The position numbers were made by a program, and so were the translations under genes. DNA of 64,000 nt from contig OZ176052.1 of assembly GCA_964247055.1 (NCBI GenBank), positions 12,648,001-12,712,000 of the forward strand. The letters run 5' to 3'. Every line of letters starts with the position of its first letter. Within the stretch, counting starts at the first letter, position 1. Below are positions 50,671-63,227 of the stretch, piece by piece. This DNA comes from Paragordius varius (taxonomy: Eukaryota > Nematomorpha). The notes below the pieces were generated by a model. It did no database searches, was not told the origin of the DNA, and saw nothing but the letters and a program-made list of their open reading frames with translations.

Positions 50671-51505
50671 ATTATAATTTATATTAATTTTTATTTAAAA
50701 TTTTTGGCTTCATGTTATTTTGAAGGATGGTGGAATCGATAAATAATTGTTTTGAGATAATACTTTATGATTCTATCACCTTAAAATTTTAATTAAAACG
50801 TTAGTTTGCCTCCAATTTAATTTAAATATGATGTTTTTAATTTACTCAAATTTGAGATTAAAGTAAACTAATCAAAGATGATAGAAATGTTCAGCATTAC
50901 AAAATTATATGGAAAAAGTGATTTTATAACATACTAAAATGTTTTTTACCATCGTTTTAAAATATTATAAAATTCGCATTACCAAAATTATGCTATTTAA
51001 TTTAAGCAAAACATACATTTTTCGAAAAAATTTATTGATGTACAAATTTGGGGAATATTTAATTTTATCGCGCATCAACATTTTTGCGTTTGGTTTTAGT
51101 AAACTAGCCCATTTTATAGGAGTTTAAAAATTTGCGACTATTGGAGCTTACGTCTAAATTTAAAAATAAATAAAAATATAGTTTTGCATTTTAATATAGT
51201 AAAAATTTAATTATATTTATTGGATTAAAACATTTAGCTTTGCCCAAAAAATTATCATTTAAATAGAATGTGCAATAATTTTACAATTATTTTGGTATTC
51301 AATAATTGCTACAAAGCAATCTTTCTTATATCCGTAAGGTCTATTAGAACATCAGAATTCTGATACATACTATTAGAATTTATATTTCATCAGGATATTT
51401 TTTAGGTACACTGTGTAAATTTGTGATGCTGATTTCTATAATCTCAGATTTTTTATAAAAAAATGTTTTTGACTTCAAACTATTAATTGATTGTAAAATA
51501 CACAT

Positions 51506-51748
51506 CAGAGGTGTAGTTTGCATTTCTGGCGCCTGGTGCATGAATGCGTGATGGCGCCTGCATAAAAAATAATCAAATTAAAACCGTGGTCATGATCACT
51601 CATAAATGGGTGATTTTATTATTTATTTAAATTAATAACTTTCAAATACCCATTTTTTTGAATTAAAATTATTTTTATTTAAAATCCGGCGCCCTTTTAA
51701 CTATGGCACCGGTGCATCCTTCCTTTCCCCCCTCTAGCTACGCCACTG
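51506..51748. mobile_element. hAT-like small element, unit E
   Basis: Ends CAGAGGTGTAG and CTAGCTACGCCACTG, 243 bp. The TA-MITE site is unfilled. Confidence 0.55.
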
Positions 51749-52090
51749 ATTTCACATTTATCAATTTTAAAACGAATGAATTTAACAAAAAATCTGAGGT
51801 GATAGGAAATTTCAGCATATATAGAAAAAGTATTTTTGCCATTATAGGGCTTATTTATTTATACCTTTTTCAACATGTTCAAAATAGCATAAATTACCAA
51901 TAAAATTAGAATTAAATTTTAAGGAATATATCCGTTTATAAAAATTGATGTCATATTCTAGCATAATTCTTATCGTACAAAGTCGACATTAGAAAACAGC
52001 CCATTTTGAAAGAGCCTATATATTTAAAATTTTCCGGCCCATCCAAAAATTAATATTTAAATATAAAGTTTATTTTGCTTTTTATATATA

Positions 52091-53070
52091 GGGTGGGGTG
52101 ATAAAAAAGTCGCACTTGACTTGTAAGTCAAGCGTGGCAAGTTGAGCAAGTTTACTTAAGCCAGCAAGTGTACACTTGAAGATCGGTGATAAAAAACACT
52201 CAAGTCAAGTCTTTTGCTTATGAATGTAACATTTTTTGCCACCCAATTCGAATATCTTAGAAATTATTTTGATCTTCAGCCAAAATTTATGAAATAAACA
52301 ATATGCATTTATTGACGTTTTTCAAACTCACTGGCAAGTATCTTAATTAATATTATAGAATGTTTAAATAATGAGCCTGGTAGTAATTTTTGAATTGAAG
52401 AAACTATTCACCCTTAAAACACTTTCCATTTATTTATTACACTACATATTGTTTGGAGTCCATTTGCAAATATAATGGGAAGATGTTTACACAATATAAC
52501 ATAATTATATTTAAATGATTATAAACATTACATTCGAAATAAATTTATAATGAAATAAATTCTTTACATTGGTTTTAATAGTGAAGTAACATTTTGCTTT
52601 TAATAAACGAAGATTTGAAATTTTACAAAATTAATTTTAAGAAATTTTCGAGAATCCAATTTTTTTGCTATCACGGAATTGATATATTTAGCATATTTTT
52701 ATATGCCAGTGATTAAATATTAGCAGAGTTTTTCTATAAATTTATCCTCTTTGTATCCACCCAATAAATAGATTAATTTGCCAAAATTTTATGAAATTAA
52801 CAATTTATAGCATTAACGAAGGTTTGAATTAAATATAAAACATAATATTTATACATAAATAGTTTCCAAAATAATTTTATCCATATTTTTAAATCTGTCA
52901 AGTGTGCCCTACACCACACTTGCTAAATCTTTAAATGATTTTTTATCATCTCCGAATCAATTTTTATTGCTTGACTTAAGTCGTGTAATGTTAAATTTTT
53001 TTTATCACATGAAAGCAAGCCACTTGAAAAACTTGCAAATCAAGTCAAAAAATTTTTTATCACCCGACCC
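52091..53070. mobile_element. Harbinger-like MITE, 980 bp, unit E
   Basis: The same element at the same position as in unit B, with ATA duplications at 52088-52090 and 53071-53073 and the ends GGGTGGGGTGATAAAA and TTTTATCACCCGACCC. It differs from the B copy by scattered substitutions and short indels. Confidence 0.75.
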
Positions 53071-55072
53071 ATAGTTTAGCAAATGATATTTTTTGAATAA
53101 TATTTCATCATATTTTTAAACCCCCCGATTTCGGACTTGTAATAAGTTGTGTGACAAAGTTGCTCATTTAGTTTTTGCAATTTTTTGTTTAAATTTATTA
53201 TCACAATCAATTTTTTTCAAAAAGTCCCATAAAATAGCCCTTTAAAGGATATATTTTGACTACTCTCAAAGCTCAGTTTGATAGCCCATAAAAATACTAG
53301 GTGTTTTTTTTGATAACATCTACATCCATACAAAAGGATATTACCATATTTTCCATGGATTCGTAGCGATTTTCGATACGGCTTAATTGTCAAATTAGTG
53401 GAACTTTTTGGACTTAAAAATCTTTTAAATAAATCGAATTTAGTCTAAAAATTAAATTTTAGCCATATTCTGGAGCCCGTGATTTTGCAGAACCTTCCAA
53501 TAAGTCTTCCTTTAATGAGAATATTTTATCAAATCTTATTATATAACCATGATTTTAAAATCGGACCAAAGTTGATACTTACGAATTTAAATATCTATTT
53601 ATTCTAATTTTTTTAATAATTAGCAAATACGCTGGCAGAGTTTTATGTGTTATTTTCTCAATTGCCCTACGTTTTTATGACTCGTATGTCGGCCACTATC
53701 ATGATTAAAATTGACGCAATTAAAAATTTAATTTACGTAATAAAAATATGTCAATTATTGATTCATATGTTAACTGCCAACATTTTTATTACTAATCTAT
53801 TACATTTTTCTCTCAAGTTTTTTAAGCTTAAATTTAAGAGTTTTTATCAACCTTCATACTAGAAAAAAATTTTGATATGTATTATATTAAATTTAAAATA
53901 TATTTTATTAAATATACATGAAAAAATTAGTCTAATAAGAACAATTAACAGTTTTTTACATGTCTTTATTTTTATAGAATGTTCTACGCCTATATCCAAT
54001 TTATTCCATTCAGTTAATATACATTGAAAGCATTTTCAGACTTGGGAACCTAAAAAAGTAAATATTTAATTAAGTATTTCGATATTTTATAATATAGAGA
54101 ACTCTATACAGCGGCTCTTTCTACTACTCATATAATTTTAAAGTACATTTTATTTTAAAAGAAAAGTTAATAACAAAAGCCTACAATTAGGTTTGAATCT
54201 TTCACAATAAGTGGAGTTTACTATATATAAAGTATCAGTGGGTAAATAGTAGAATTTCAGTTCAAAACCGCCGGGCCTGTAAAAGATGTAAATACATGGG
54301 CTTTGTTTAGATTTCAATCAATGTTAGTGTTAACATCTTTTCCAAAAACGATTAGTAACGCATAAACGTATTAAATTTCAAAATGGAGAACACTCAAAAA
54401 TACATTGGTCATATTCATATATCTTGGCTTAATATAAGATATTCGAATTTTCTGTTGCATATATTTGGATTTGCATTCTTCAAATTATTTATAACATTTT
54501 TAATGATTTGAAAATTAATATAATTTGTTTCGAATTTGTAATGGTCCGATTACAATTAGAGTTGGCAAATGTAGATGATAGGAATAAGTATTTAATAAAT
54601 AAAAAATTGTTTATCGGTGTCAAAATGATATTCATTTTTTCAACTAATCTAAATGCGATACCTATAAAATTAACAACATTTTTGCGAATTTCTATTATAA
54701 ACTTATCATTAAAAAGACTTTATTTAACCTCTAGCAATGAAAGGATTTCTTAATATTGTAAGATGGTGGTTTTTTTCCTTTATAACATCTTTCAACGCAA
54801 TTGATATGATTGCATAATGGGTAGGGACCAAGATCTATTTAGATTTATTTTTTATAAAAAATTGATCTAATTCTTATGGTTATCGTCTAAATTTATATGA
54901 CTCCAAAAAATAAGAATAAATTTGAGAAGCTAATGTGTTTAAATTAAAGAAATGGATATAAATATTTCAGAATAAATCATGTCATAAACGCTTACAAAAA
55001 TTAAACGTAAGATTATTTTTTTTGTAAATAAATTAATTATAAAGAATTTTTTTCGGTCCCGACAATCAATTT

Positions 55073-56120
55073 CACTAGACAATAAATTTTAACTTTTTTT
55101 AACTGCCATTCTTGTAAATTTAAAATTTATTTCATTAAAGTACATAATTAGTATATTTGAAAAAAATTGGTCTAACACCCAAGAATTGTTTTAAATCAGA
55201 GTTTATCGATAATTTTTGGCCCCGATTTAACATTAAACTCGAAATTTTGAAAATCAAAAGTTTTAGATATGAAGCCATGTATTTTATATCATTCGAAAGA
55301 GCTCAAAAAACGTATCTTTTAAATGGTAGTAAGTCATTTAAATCAATCGGATGTAAAAGTTATTTGGGTTTAAGTGGTCGAAATTTTCAATCCTTAAAGT
55401 CAAATGTTTTCACAGACAAACTAATTTAAAAATCATATAAATTATTTTAATATAATTATTAGGGTTATGTTAGTATTTATTTAAAAAAAATGTTTGAAAA
55501 AGCTTTTGGTTTGCTTTTTTGATAAAAATTATTATTATCATAAATATTTTACCTACATAATGGCTATAAAAGATCAAAAATACCTTAAACTTTGTTTTTA
55601 TCTTTAAAATTTCGTAATTATCAGCCTGGTAAAGAAATTAAATTAATATTGATGAGATGGTAATTTTTAAAAAACAAAACTTAAAAATGGCTGTTTTGAG
55701 TGACATAAAATTGATAAAAAATGTTTAATCAAAAAAATTTTCTTGTGTTATCTTTTTTGGATATTCATCACCATCTAAATAAATGAGCTATTTTCGTCCA
55801 TTAGTTTTAAAAATATATTAATTAAAAAAATGCTCTCGCCTCGCGCGTTTGTCGCTCTCTGTGTCCAATATTAGTATGCATTTTATAAGGTTTTTATTAC
55901 TCTTTCAAATGATATATTACAAACGGGCATTACTTGTATATTTTCTAAGGAAGACATTTTTTAGTAAAATTTTGATAAAGAGGGCGCATAATTAAAAAAA
56001 TCAAATTAAACAAAATTCTTATAAGGAGTCATAATAATTATTTCAAATTTACTGTTAAAATGATACTTAATATCAGAAAATGCAAAAAACTCGAGTGGCA
56101 GAAAAATTTGTTTTCCAGTG
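55073..56120. mobile_element. CACTA-like MITE, about 1.05 kb, unit E
   Basis: The same element at the same site as in unit D, with ends CACTAGACAATAAATTTT and ...TTTTCCAGTG. It contains a 90-codon ORF (55157-55429) whose second half matches the unit D copy. Just right of it (56258-56270) is an odd cgcgcgcg run not present in the other units. Confidence 0.6.
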
Positions 56121-57127
56121 TTTGTTTATATTTGATCGTGTTTTATCAACACTTATTTAATAAAGAAGTTAATATTTAGCTTTACATCGTTTAACATACA
56201 TGTTAATAGTATGGAATAATCTAAACACTAACAGTTTATGTAAAAAATTTTGGTCGAACGCGCGCGCGTAACAACAGTTTATTATTCTTTAATATCTGTT
56301 TAATTTTTATGCAGAATGCAATGAGGATCAACCCAATTAGTGAAAAGTTGGGAAATTGATGTCGCTTGAATGATGTGTGGTAAATTTTTTTATTACTGAA
56401 TATTTTTATTTTAGCATTCCAATATTGGGAATAATAATAGAAGTTGCACACATTTAAAAGCTATAACAATTTAATGATTTTTGGAATAAAATCTGGTTAA
56501 AATACTAGGAATAATTTGTTTACTTTTTGTCTATTTGCCAAAATCAAAATCACACTTTTCGCGCACTTTTCATGGAATATAAATCCTTGGGGGAAACACT
56601 TATATTTTATTTTTAATAAGTTCTATAGAGATCATCTCAAATCAGTCTATATATAACTCTTTACGATAATATTAAAAAAGTACAATAGCTGATACATTTT
56701 ATTTAAATATTTCATTACTAATGAAAGTTTACCCATGTTATTCGGTTTATAAATTATTAATAGCATTAGAAATAGGTATTATAGGAATGCGTTATAAAGG
56801 AATTCAAGAACATAATATATGATATATATATTGTACAATTTAATGTATAAAAATTTCTATTTCCTCAGTCATTCAAGATAACAACTTTTTTACCCGTAAG
56901 CCGGAATCAAAAACTTAAGTTGCGCCAATATAATTGAAATTTTGGGGATTATTACTTGCTATTAAGGCGATGGAAATTCTTATAAACATCATATTGTACA
57001 AATATATATATATTATATATATATATATATATATATCGAATTCGGAGACATAAAATGTATCATACATATATTCGTTTTTTAAATAGTTAAATTTACTGGC
57101 TTTAATAAGCGGACGTTACAGAAAAGG

Positions 57128-58013
57128 AAAAACCAATTTTATTGTATTTGTAAGCATGGTTGAAACGGTATAAAACTTTGCGCATACCTCGTTAATTCTT
57201 CAAAGACTTTCTAAAATAATTATCTATTTTGCTATTTAAAAAATATAATTATTTAGCCGATACGCATTTTTCTCCTATGTTCTTAAAGAAATCTTTATAA
57301 TTAAAGAGTCAGCCCAAATAAGTTTGCTTCATGTATCATAACGAAGCTCTAAAACGCAAAATATTTTTTTAAAGATTGATGCTTACGAATAAAGATACGC
57401 TGCCAGCATGCGGTGAAATCTCTTATTTTTATTTGAACCATATTATTTATTCTTGAAGTTATCCAATAAAACGCACTATTTTAATGCGTTAAAATTATTA
57501 AATAATAGACTAAAAATATTTCCTTTTCCGCTGAAAGCTGTATAAGTAAAAATCAAATATATAAATATGGATTAACACAGTGCACCAAAAAAATATTTTG
57601 AATATTGATAAAAAAATTGTTTAGGTTCTCATGGCGCTTTGTTCTGACTTACTGATATAAAAAAAGGTAATTGCAGTGTCCATATTGAAAAATCGCAAAA
57701 TTAACACTATATGAAACAAGACTAGTTGTTTAAAATCAAAATTCATCACATTAAAAAGCTAAACGTTGATGAAATTTTAGACGAAATATTACAAAGTCGC
57801 AAATTTTTGGAGCTCTCTAAAATGAGCTATTTTTCCTACAATAAACTTACGCATACCGAGATTCCGACAAAATAATTTTTAATATATGTTTGATGTCGGT
57901 ATCTAAAAAGTATTTCCAACAATAACGTGTTTTTACGTAAAAAAATTAATTTCATGATGAAACGAATTTTATTGTATTTGTAAGCATGGTTGAAACGTAT
58001 AATAAAACTTTAG
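57128..58013. repeat. Direct repeat of a 50-bp block, offset about 835 bp
   Basis: The block attttattgtatttgtaagc followed by atggttgaaacg and a tataaaactt stretch occurs near 57135 and again near 57968. The second lies within the left palindrome arm; the first lies just outside it. Confidence 0.7.
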
Positions 58014-58817
58014 TATATTACACTTTTTTGTATCACTGTGTGTAATTGCAAAATTATTTTCATTTGAGTACATTTTTGTAAAGAAGAACAAATTTTTTTA
58101 TAAATTATAATTAAAAGCATATTTTTTTGACGAAAATTCCGAGGCTCATAATATAATATTGTAAGTGTTTCTATTCTTAAAACATTTTTGAGCTTCAATA
58201 CTTCATACCATAACGGACCCTAAATTTTAAAGAAAAATATGCATTTTAAAATTTTCCTTCTTAAAAAATTTCGCGCAATCTCGGCATTTTTGCGTTAATT
58301 TAAAAAAATATACCATATAAGAGATCCGAATACTAATTAAAAATTCCTTTTAAATATACTTTGTTATGTTATTTAATAATATTTTTGAATTCAATCATTT
58401 AGCTTTTACTAAAAAAAATTTTTTTCGATATAATGTGCGTTAACTTTGCGATTTGTCGATGTGATTACAACAAAAGTGCATATTTTCTTTTATATCTCGT
58501 AACCCACAAAAAAGCACTATGAAATCATGATATATTTTTCAAAATTATAAATTTTATTAGAATATTTTAGATACCACTTCATTTTGTGCACGTGTTAAAG
58601 TATATAATTATTTTTTACAGTTAAGTGGATAAAATAATTTATGTTTAATTAATGTATAACAGTTGTTAATTGAAAACCAAATAAATATTGAACATCATAT
58701 CTGTTTAGTTCTTAATGTATTTCTAGAGCTTCCTTTACTTGATGCTTGTAGATATGTTGCATTTCGGGCATTTTTTTGTATTGGCTATGCTGTGATTCGT
58801 TTTAATAATGGGTTCAG

Positions 58818-59274
58818 CTATTTGACTTTTTGATTCTTATGTATGTTTGGATAATCTTGTCTATATCTCTTGTCTGGATTAACATATATTACAATGGGCT
58901 AATTGGTTTGCATCTTCCGGAGTACCTGTCGCCCTTAACTCCGTTTTTAAGTGGTAAAGAAATTCATAAACTTAATGATGCGTATATTAAACTATTAAAA
59001 AATTGACATAGTTTGGCTCTAACCTTTTTATGAAAGGTAAGACTGCTGTTCAAATAGGAATTTTAAAATTTGATTCGTATTTTGTTCATTTGTCCAAAAG
59101 TTTTGAGTGCCAGGTTTCCTAGGTTACCATGCACCAACTTCCCGAAAAATTTTGTATCAAACACACATGTTCGAAGTTAATTCCAACTACTTTAACCGCG
59201 TGGTGTTGCTTAAGAACTTACAGCCTGTATATGGCGAATTGGAAGATCGACTTGAGAAAATCGTAGTATCTTAG
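58818..59274 (+). pseudogene. Best copy of the spliced-looking protein fragment
   Basis: After an AG at 58816-58817, segment 1 reads LFDFLILMYVWIILSISLVW, then INIYYNGLIGLHLPEYLSPL and SGKEIHKLNDAYIKLLKN: 62 open codons with one strongly hydrophobic, membrane-like stretch, then TGA (59004-59006). It continues in a neighbouring frame to a GTAAG donor at 59037. A 77-bp AG-ended interval follows. Segment 2 (59114-59274) reads GFLGYHAPTSRKILYQTHMF, then NSNYFNRVVLLKNLQPVYGE and a short tail to TAG. Splicing in the phase of the other units joins MKG to FLGYHAP. The TGA is shared by all copies seen, so the family was probably already broken when amplified. The protein family is not recognised; it may be a captured host gene or a decayed element gene. 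Confidence 0.45.
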
Positions 59275-59687
59275 GACATGCTCCAGCCTGGTGAGGTCTA
59301 GTCTCTCAATTAAAGAGGTTTGTTTATAAAGGTATATAATTATTAGGCTAATAAGAAACCATGAATAAGGACTTTCGTATTATTGTGCGATAAATTTTTT
59401 ACACTCGATTAATTTGTTGTTGGGATAATCATTTTATGATAGATCTCCATAAAGGTTCGAACGGATTTTTATACTGCTGAAATCTCAGATGTTGTAACCC
59501 CTTTAGGATTTAAAAAATTAAGCTCTGTGGGATGAATGTTGGTTTTAATAAAATAGGTCTATATGCGTTAGTTTACGATAACCTTTCAGCTTAATGTGTC
59601 TTAAAAGACTTTGTGTTATTAATAGTAGCATATTTACGACTATTCATTATATGTGATAATGGCATAAAAACTAAAAAAAAATAGTTT

Positions 59688-59882
59688 CATACTGCTGAAA
59701 TCACAGATGCTGTAAGTCCTTTATCTCAGGATTGAAATAGTTGAGCTCTCTGTAATAGTTGGTTTTTTACATTTGAATCTCGATAAACTTTGTGCTTAAT
59801 GTGGTCTTTAGGATTTTTAATAGTTTTTACATCTATAAATTTATTAGAAGTTTTCAGTCCATTGAATTTGATGTTTATTGTG
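59688..59882. repeat. Palindrome loop: diverged third copy of the arm end
   Basis: The loop begins catactgctgaaatcacagatg and parallels the left-arm sequence from about 59470 (atactgctgaaatctcagatg, then gaatgttggttttaata and taatgtgtctt-like words). It is therefore an older tandem copy of the arm end that was not included in the mirroring. Confidence 0.6.
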
Positions 59883-60295
59883 AAAACTATTTTTTTTAAT
59901 TCTTATGCCATTATCACATATAATGAATAGTCGTAAATATGCTACTATTAATAACACAAAGTCTTTTAAGACACATTAAGCTGAAAGGTTATCGTAAACT
60001 AACGCATATAGACCTATTTTATTAAAACCAACATTCATCCCACAGAGCTTAATTTTTTAAATCCTAAAGGGGTTACAACATCTGAGATTTCAGCAGTATA
60101 AAAATCCGTTAGAACCTTTATGGAGATCTATCATAAAATGATTATCCCAACAACAAATTAATCGAGTGTAAAAAATTTATCGCACAATAATACGAATGTC
60201 CTTATTCATGGTTTCTTATTAGCCTAATAATTATATACCTTTATAAACAAACCTCTTTAATTGAGAGACTAGACCTCACCAGGCTGGAGCATGTC

Positions 60296-60456
60296 CTAAG
60301 ATACTACGATTTTCTCAAGTCGATCTTCCAATTCGCCATACACAGGCTGTAAGTTCTTAAGCAACACCACGCGGTTAAAGTAGTTGGAATTAACTTCGAA
60401 CATGTGTGTTTGATACAAAATTTTTCGGGAAGTTGGTGCATGGTAACCTAGGAAAC
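60296..60456 (-). pseudogene. Mirror copy of the protein fragment exon
   Basis: The exact-length minus-strand counterpart of 59114-59274 in the right palindrome arm, again open over 52 codons and preceded by an AG acceptor. The first segment is mirrored at about 60570-60750. Confidence 0.45.
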
Positions 60457-62395
60457 CTGGCACTCAAAACTTTTGGACAAATGAACAAAATACGAATCAA
60501 ATTTTAAAATTCCTATTTGAACAGCAGTCTTACCTTTCATAAAAAGGTTAGAGCCAAACTATGTCAATTTTTTAATAGTTTAATATACGCATCATTAAGT
60601 TTATGAATTTCTTTACCACTTAAAAACGGAGTTAAGGGCGACAGGTACTCCGGAAGATGCAAACCAATTAGCCCATTGTAATATATGTTAATCCAGACAA
60701 GAGATATAGACAAGATTATCCAAACATACATAAGAATCAAAAAGTCAAATAGCTGAACCCATTATTAAAACGAATCACAGCATAGCCAATACAAAAAAAT
60801 GCCCGAAATGCAACATATCTACAAGCATCAAGTAAAGGAAGCTCTAGAAATACATCAAGAACTAAACAGATTTGATGTTCAGTATTTATTTGGTTTTCAA
60901 TTAACAACTGTTATACATTAATTAAACATAAATTATTTTATTCACTTAACTGTAAAAAATAATTATATACTTTAACACGTGCACAAAATGAAGTGGTATC
61001 TAAAATATTCTGATAAAATTTATAATTTTGAAAAATATATCATGATTTCATAGTGCTTTTTTTGTGGGTTACGAGATATATAAGAAAATATGCACTTTTG
61101 TTGTAATCACATCGACAAATCGCAAAGTTAACGCACATTATATCGAAAAAAATTTTTTTTAGTAAATGAATGATTGAATTCCAAAAATATTATTAAATAA
61201 CATAACAAAGCATATTTAAAAGGAATTTTTAATTAGTATTCGGAACTCTTATATGGTATATTTTTTTAAATTAACGCAAAAATGCCGAGATTGCGCGTTT
61301 AAGAAGGAAAATTTTAAAATGCATATTTTTCTTTAAAATTTAGGGTCCGTTATGGTATGAAGTATTGAAGCTTTAAAATGTTTTAAGAATAGAAACACTT
61401 ACAATATTATATTATGAGCCTCGGAATTTTCGTCAAAAAAAATTGCTTTTAATTATAATTTAAAAAAATTTTGTTCTTCTTTACAAAAATTTACTCAAAT
61501 GAAAATAATTTTGCAATTACACACAGTGATACAAAAAAAGTTTAATATACTAAAGTTTTATTATACCGTTTCAACCATGCTTACAAATACAATAAAATTC
61601 GTTTCATCATGAAATTAATTTTTTTACGTAAAAACACGTTATTGTTGGAAATACTTTTTAGATACCGATATCAAACATATATTAAAAATTATTTTGTCGG
61701 AATCTCGGTATGCGTAAGTTTATTGTAGGAAAAATAGCTCATTTTAGAGAGCTCCAAAAATTTGCGACTTTGTAATATTTCGTCTAAAATTTCATCAACG
61801 TTTAGCTTTTTAAATTATTTTTGTGATGAATTTTGATTTTAAACAATTAGTCTTGTTTCATATAGTGTTATTTTTGCGATTTTTCGATATGGAGACTGCA
61901 ATTAACTTTTTTTATATCAGTTGTAAGTCAGAACAAAGCGCCATGAAAACCTAAACAATTTTTTTATCAATATTCAAAATATTTTTTGGTGCACTGTGTT
62001 AATCCATATTTATATATTTGATTTTTACTTATACAGCTTTCAGCGGAAAAGGAAATATTTTTAGTCTATTATATAATAATTTTAACGCATTAAAATAATG
62101 CGTTTTATTGGATAACTTCAAGAATAAATAATATGGTTCAAATAAAAATAAGAGATTTTACCGCATGCTGGCAGCGTATCTTTATTCGAAAGCATCAATC
62201 TTTAAAAAAATATTTTGCGTTTTAGAGCTTCGTTATGATACATGAAGCAAAGGGCTGACTCTTTAATTATAAAGATTTCTTTAAGAACATAGGAGAAAAA
62301 TGCGTATCGGCTAAATTATTATATGTTTTAAATAGCGAAATAGTTATTTATTTTAGAAAATAAATAAAGAATTAACGAGGTATGCACAACTCATG

Positions 62396-63227
62396 TTTCG
62401 TAAATCGGCCAAAAAAAATATTTAAGTCACCGTAAATAAATTTTTAGGTAATTCGTATAATAGCGGAAGTTGCGTATCATTTATAAATAATCTATTTTTT
62501 TATAAATATAAAGACTGAGATAAACAATTTGGTGCCCCCGTTTTTTGATTTAGGTAAATTTTTTATATATCTTATAAGCCGGGATCAAAAACTTAAGTTG
62601 CGCCAAAATATTCAAATATAATAATTATCGTGTATGAAAACTTTCTAAATCAAGCAACCGAGGCCTAATTATATCTCTTTATTAAAATGTGAATGATAAC
62701 TACTTATAATTACATATATTATAGATTATATATTTTACGCTGCATCCGCCTTGATCGTAATTACCAAAACATTTATATTTATAAAATCTAAATTATTATA
62801 AAAAAGCCCACTTTTGGTGAATATAACTTATTGTTTGTGGTTAATAAATCTTTTAATATCACATATACTTTAATAAATAATGACAAATTGGAATTATGCA
62901 TATTATTTTGAGCGTTTTTCCCCGAACTTTGTAAATTAAATTTATAATTATCTAAGTTTATTATTATAAAAAACAGATAATTGAGTATTCCTCAATGGTG
63001 CTAATTAATTGACCTTATATTAATTAAATTATGAATTTTGATTTTGGCAAATAGTCACAATATTAATTGTAATCTCTTGTTGCTTAACATTTATTAATCT
63101 TGATTTTAAATGTGAAATAAAAATGATTGATAAACTCATCTATATAAATTTTGTCGTCTGCTGGGAAAATAGACCTTAAGAAGAAAAAGTTATTTAATCA
63201 TTTAGAGTTGATCCTTGTATGGAAAAT
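62396..63227. other. AT-rich DNA between palindrome and satellite
   Basis: No gene seen. Near 62577 it contains a diverged copy of the array block agccgggatcaaaaacttaa and gttgcgccaa, showing that array-related sequence continues beyond the palindrome. Confidence 0.5.

Larger units (their letters stand above)
49690..57115. repeat. Array unit E (at least 7.4 kb, right end replaced)
   Basis: Fifth copy. It carries the Harbinger-like and CACTA-like MITEs. It follows the unit sequence to about ggctttaataagcggacgtt (57115), then changes to the palindrome region, whose arms hold a more diverged version of the missing right end. Confidence 0.8.
57178..62395. repeat. 5.2-kb near-perfect palindrome
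   Basis: Left arm about 57178-59687, right arm about 59883-62395, loop about 195 bp. Examples of mirrored blocks: gcatacctcgttaattctt (57182) with aagaattaacgaggtatgc (about 62370), and cataaaatgattatccc with its complement. The arms are about 2.5 kb and differ by few substitutions and small indels. They contain a diverged relative of the array unit, including the spliced protein fragment. No terminal inverted motif or target duplication typical of a transposon was found at the outer ends. Confidence 0.88.

Noticed and set aside
59004..59006. TGA read as tryptophan in the protein fragment, suggesting a variant genetic code
   Set aside because: Both host genes encode conserved tryptophans with TGG and show no in-frame TGA in their exons, so the TGA is better explained as a disabling mutation inherited by all copies.
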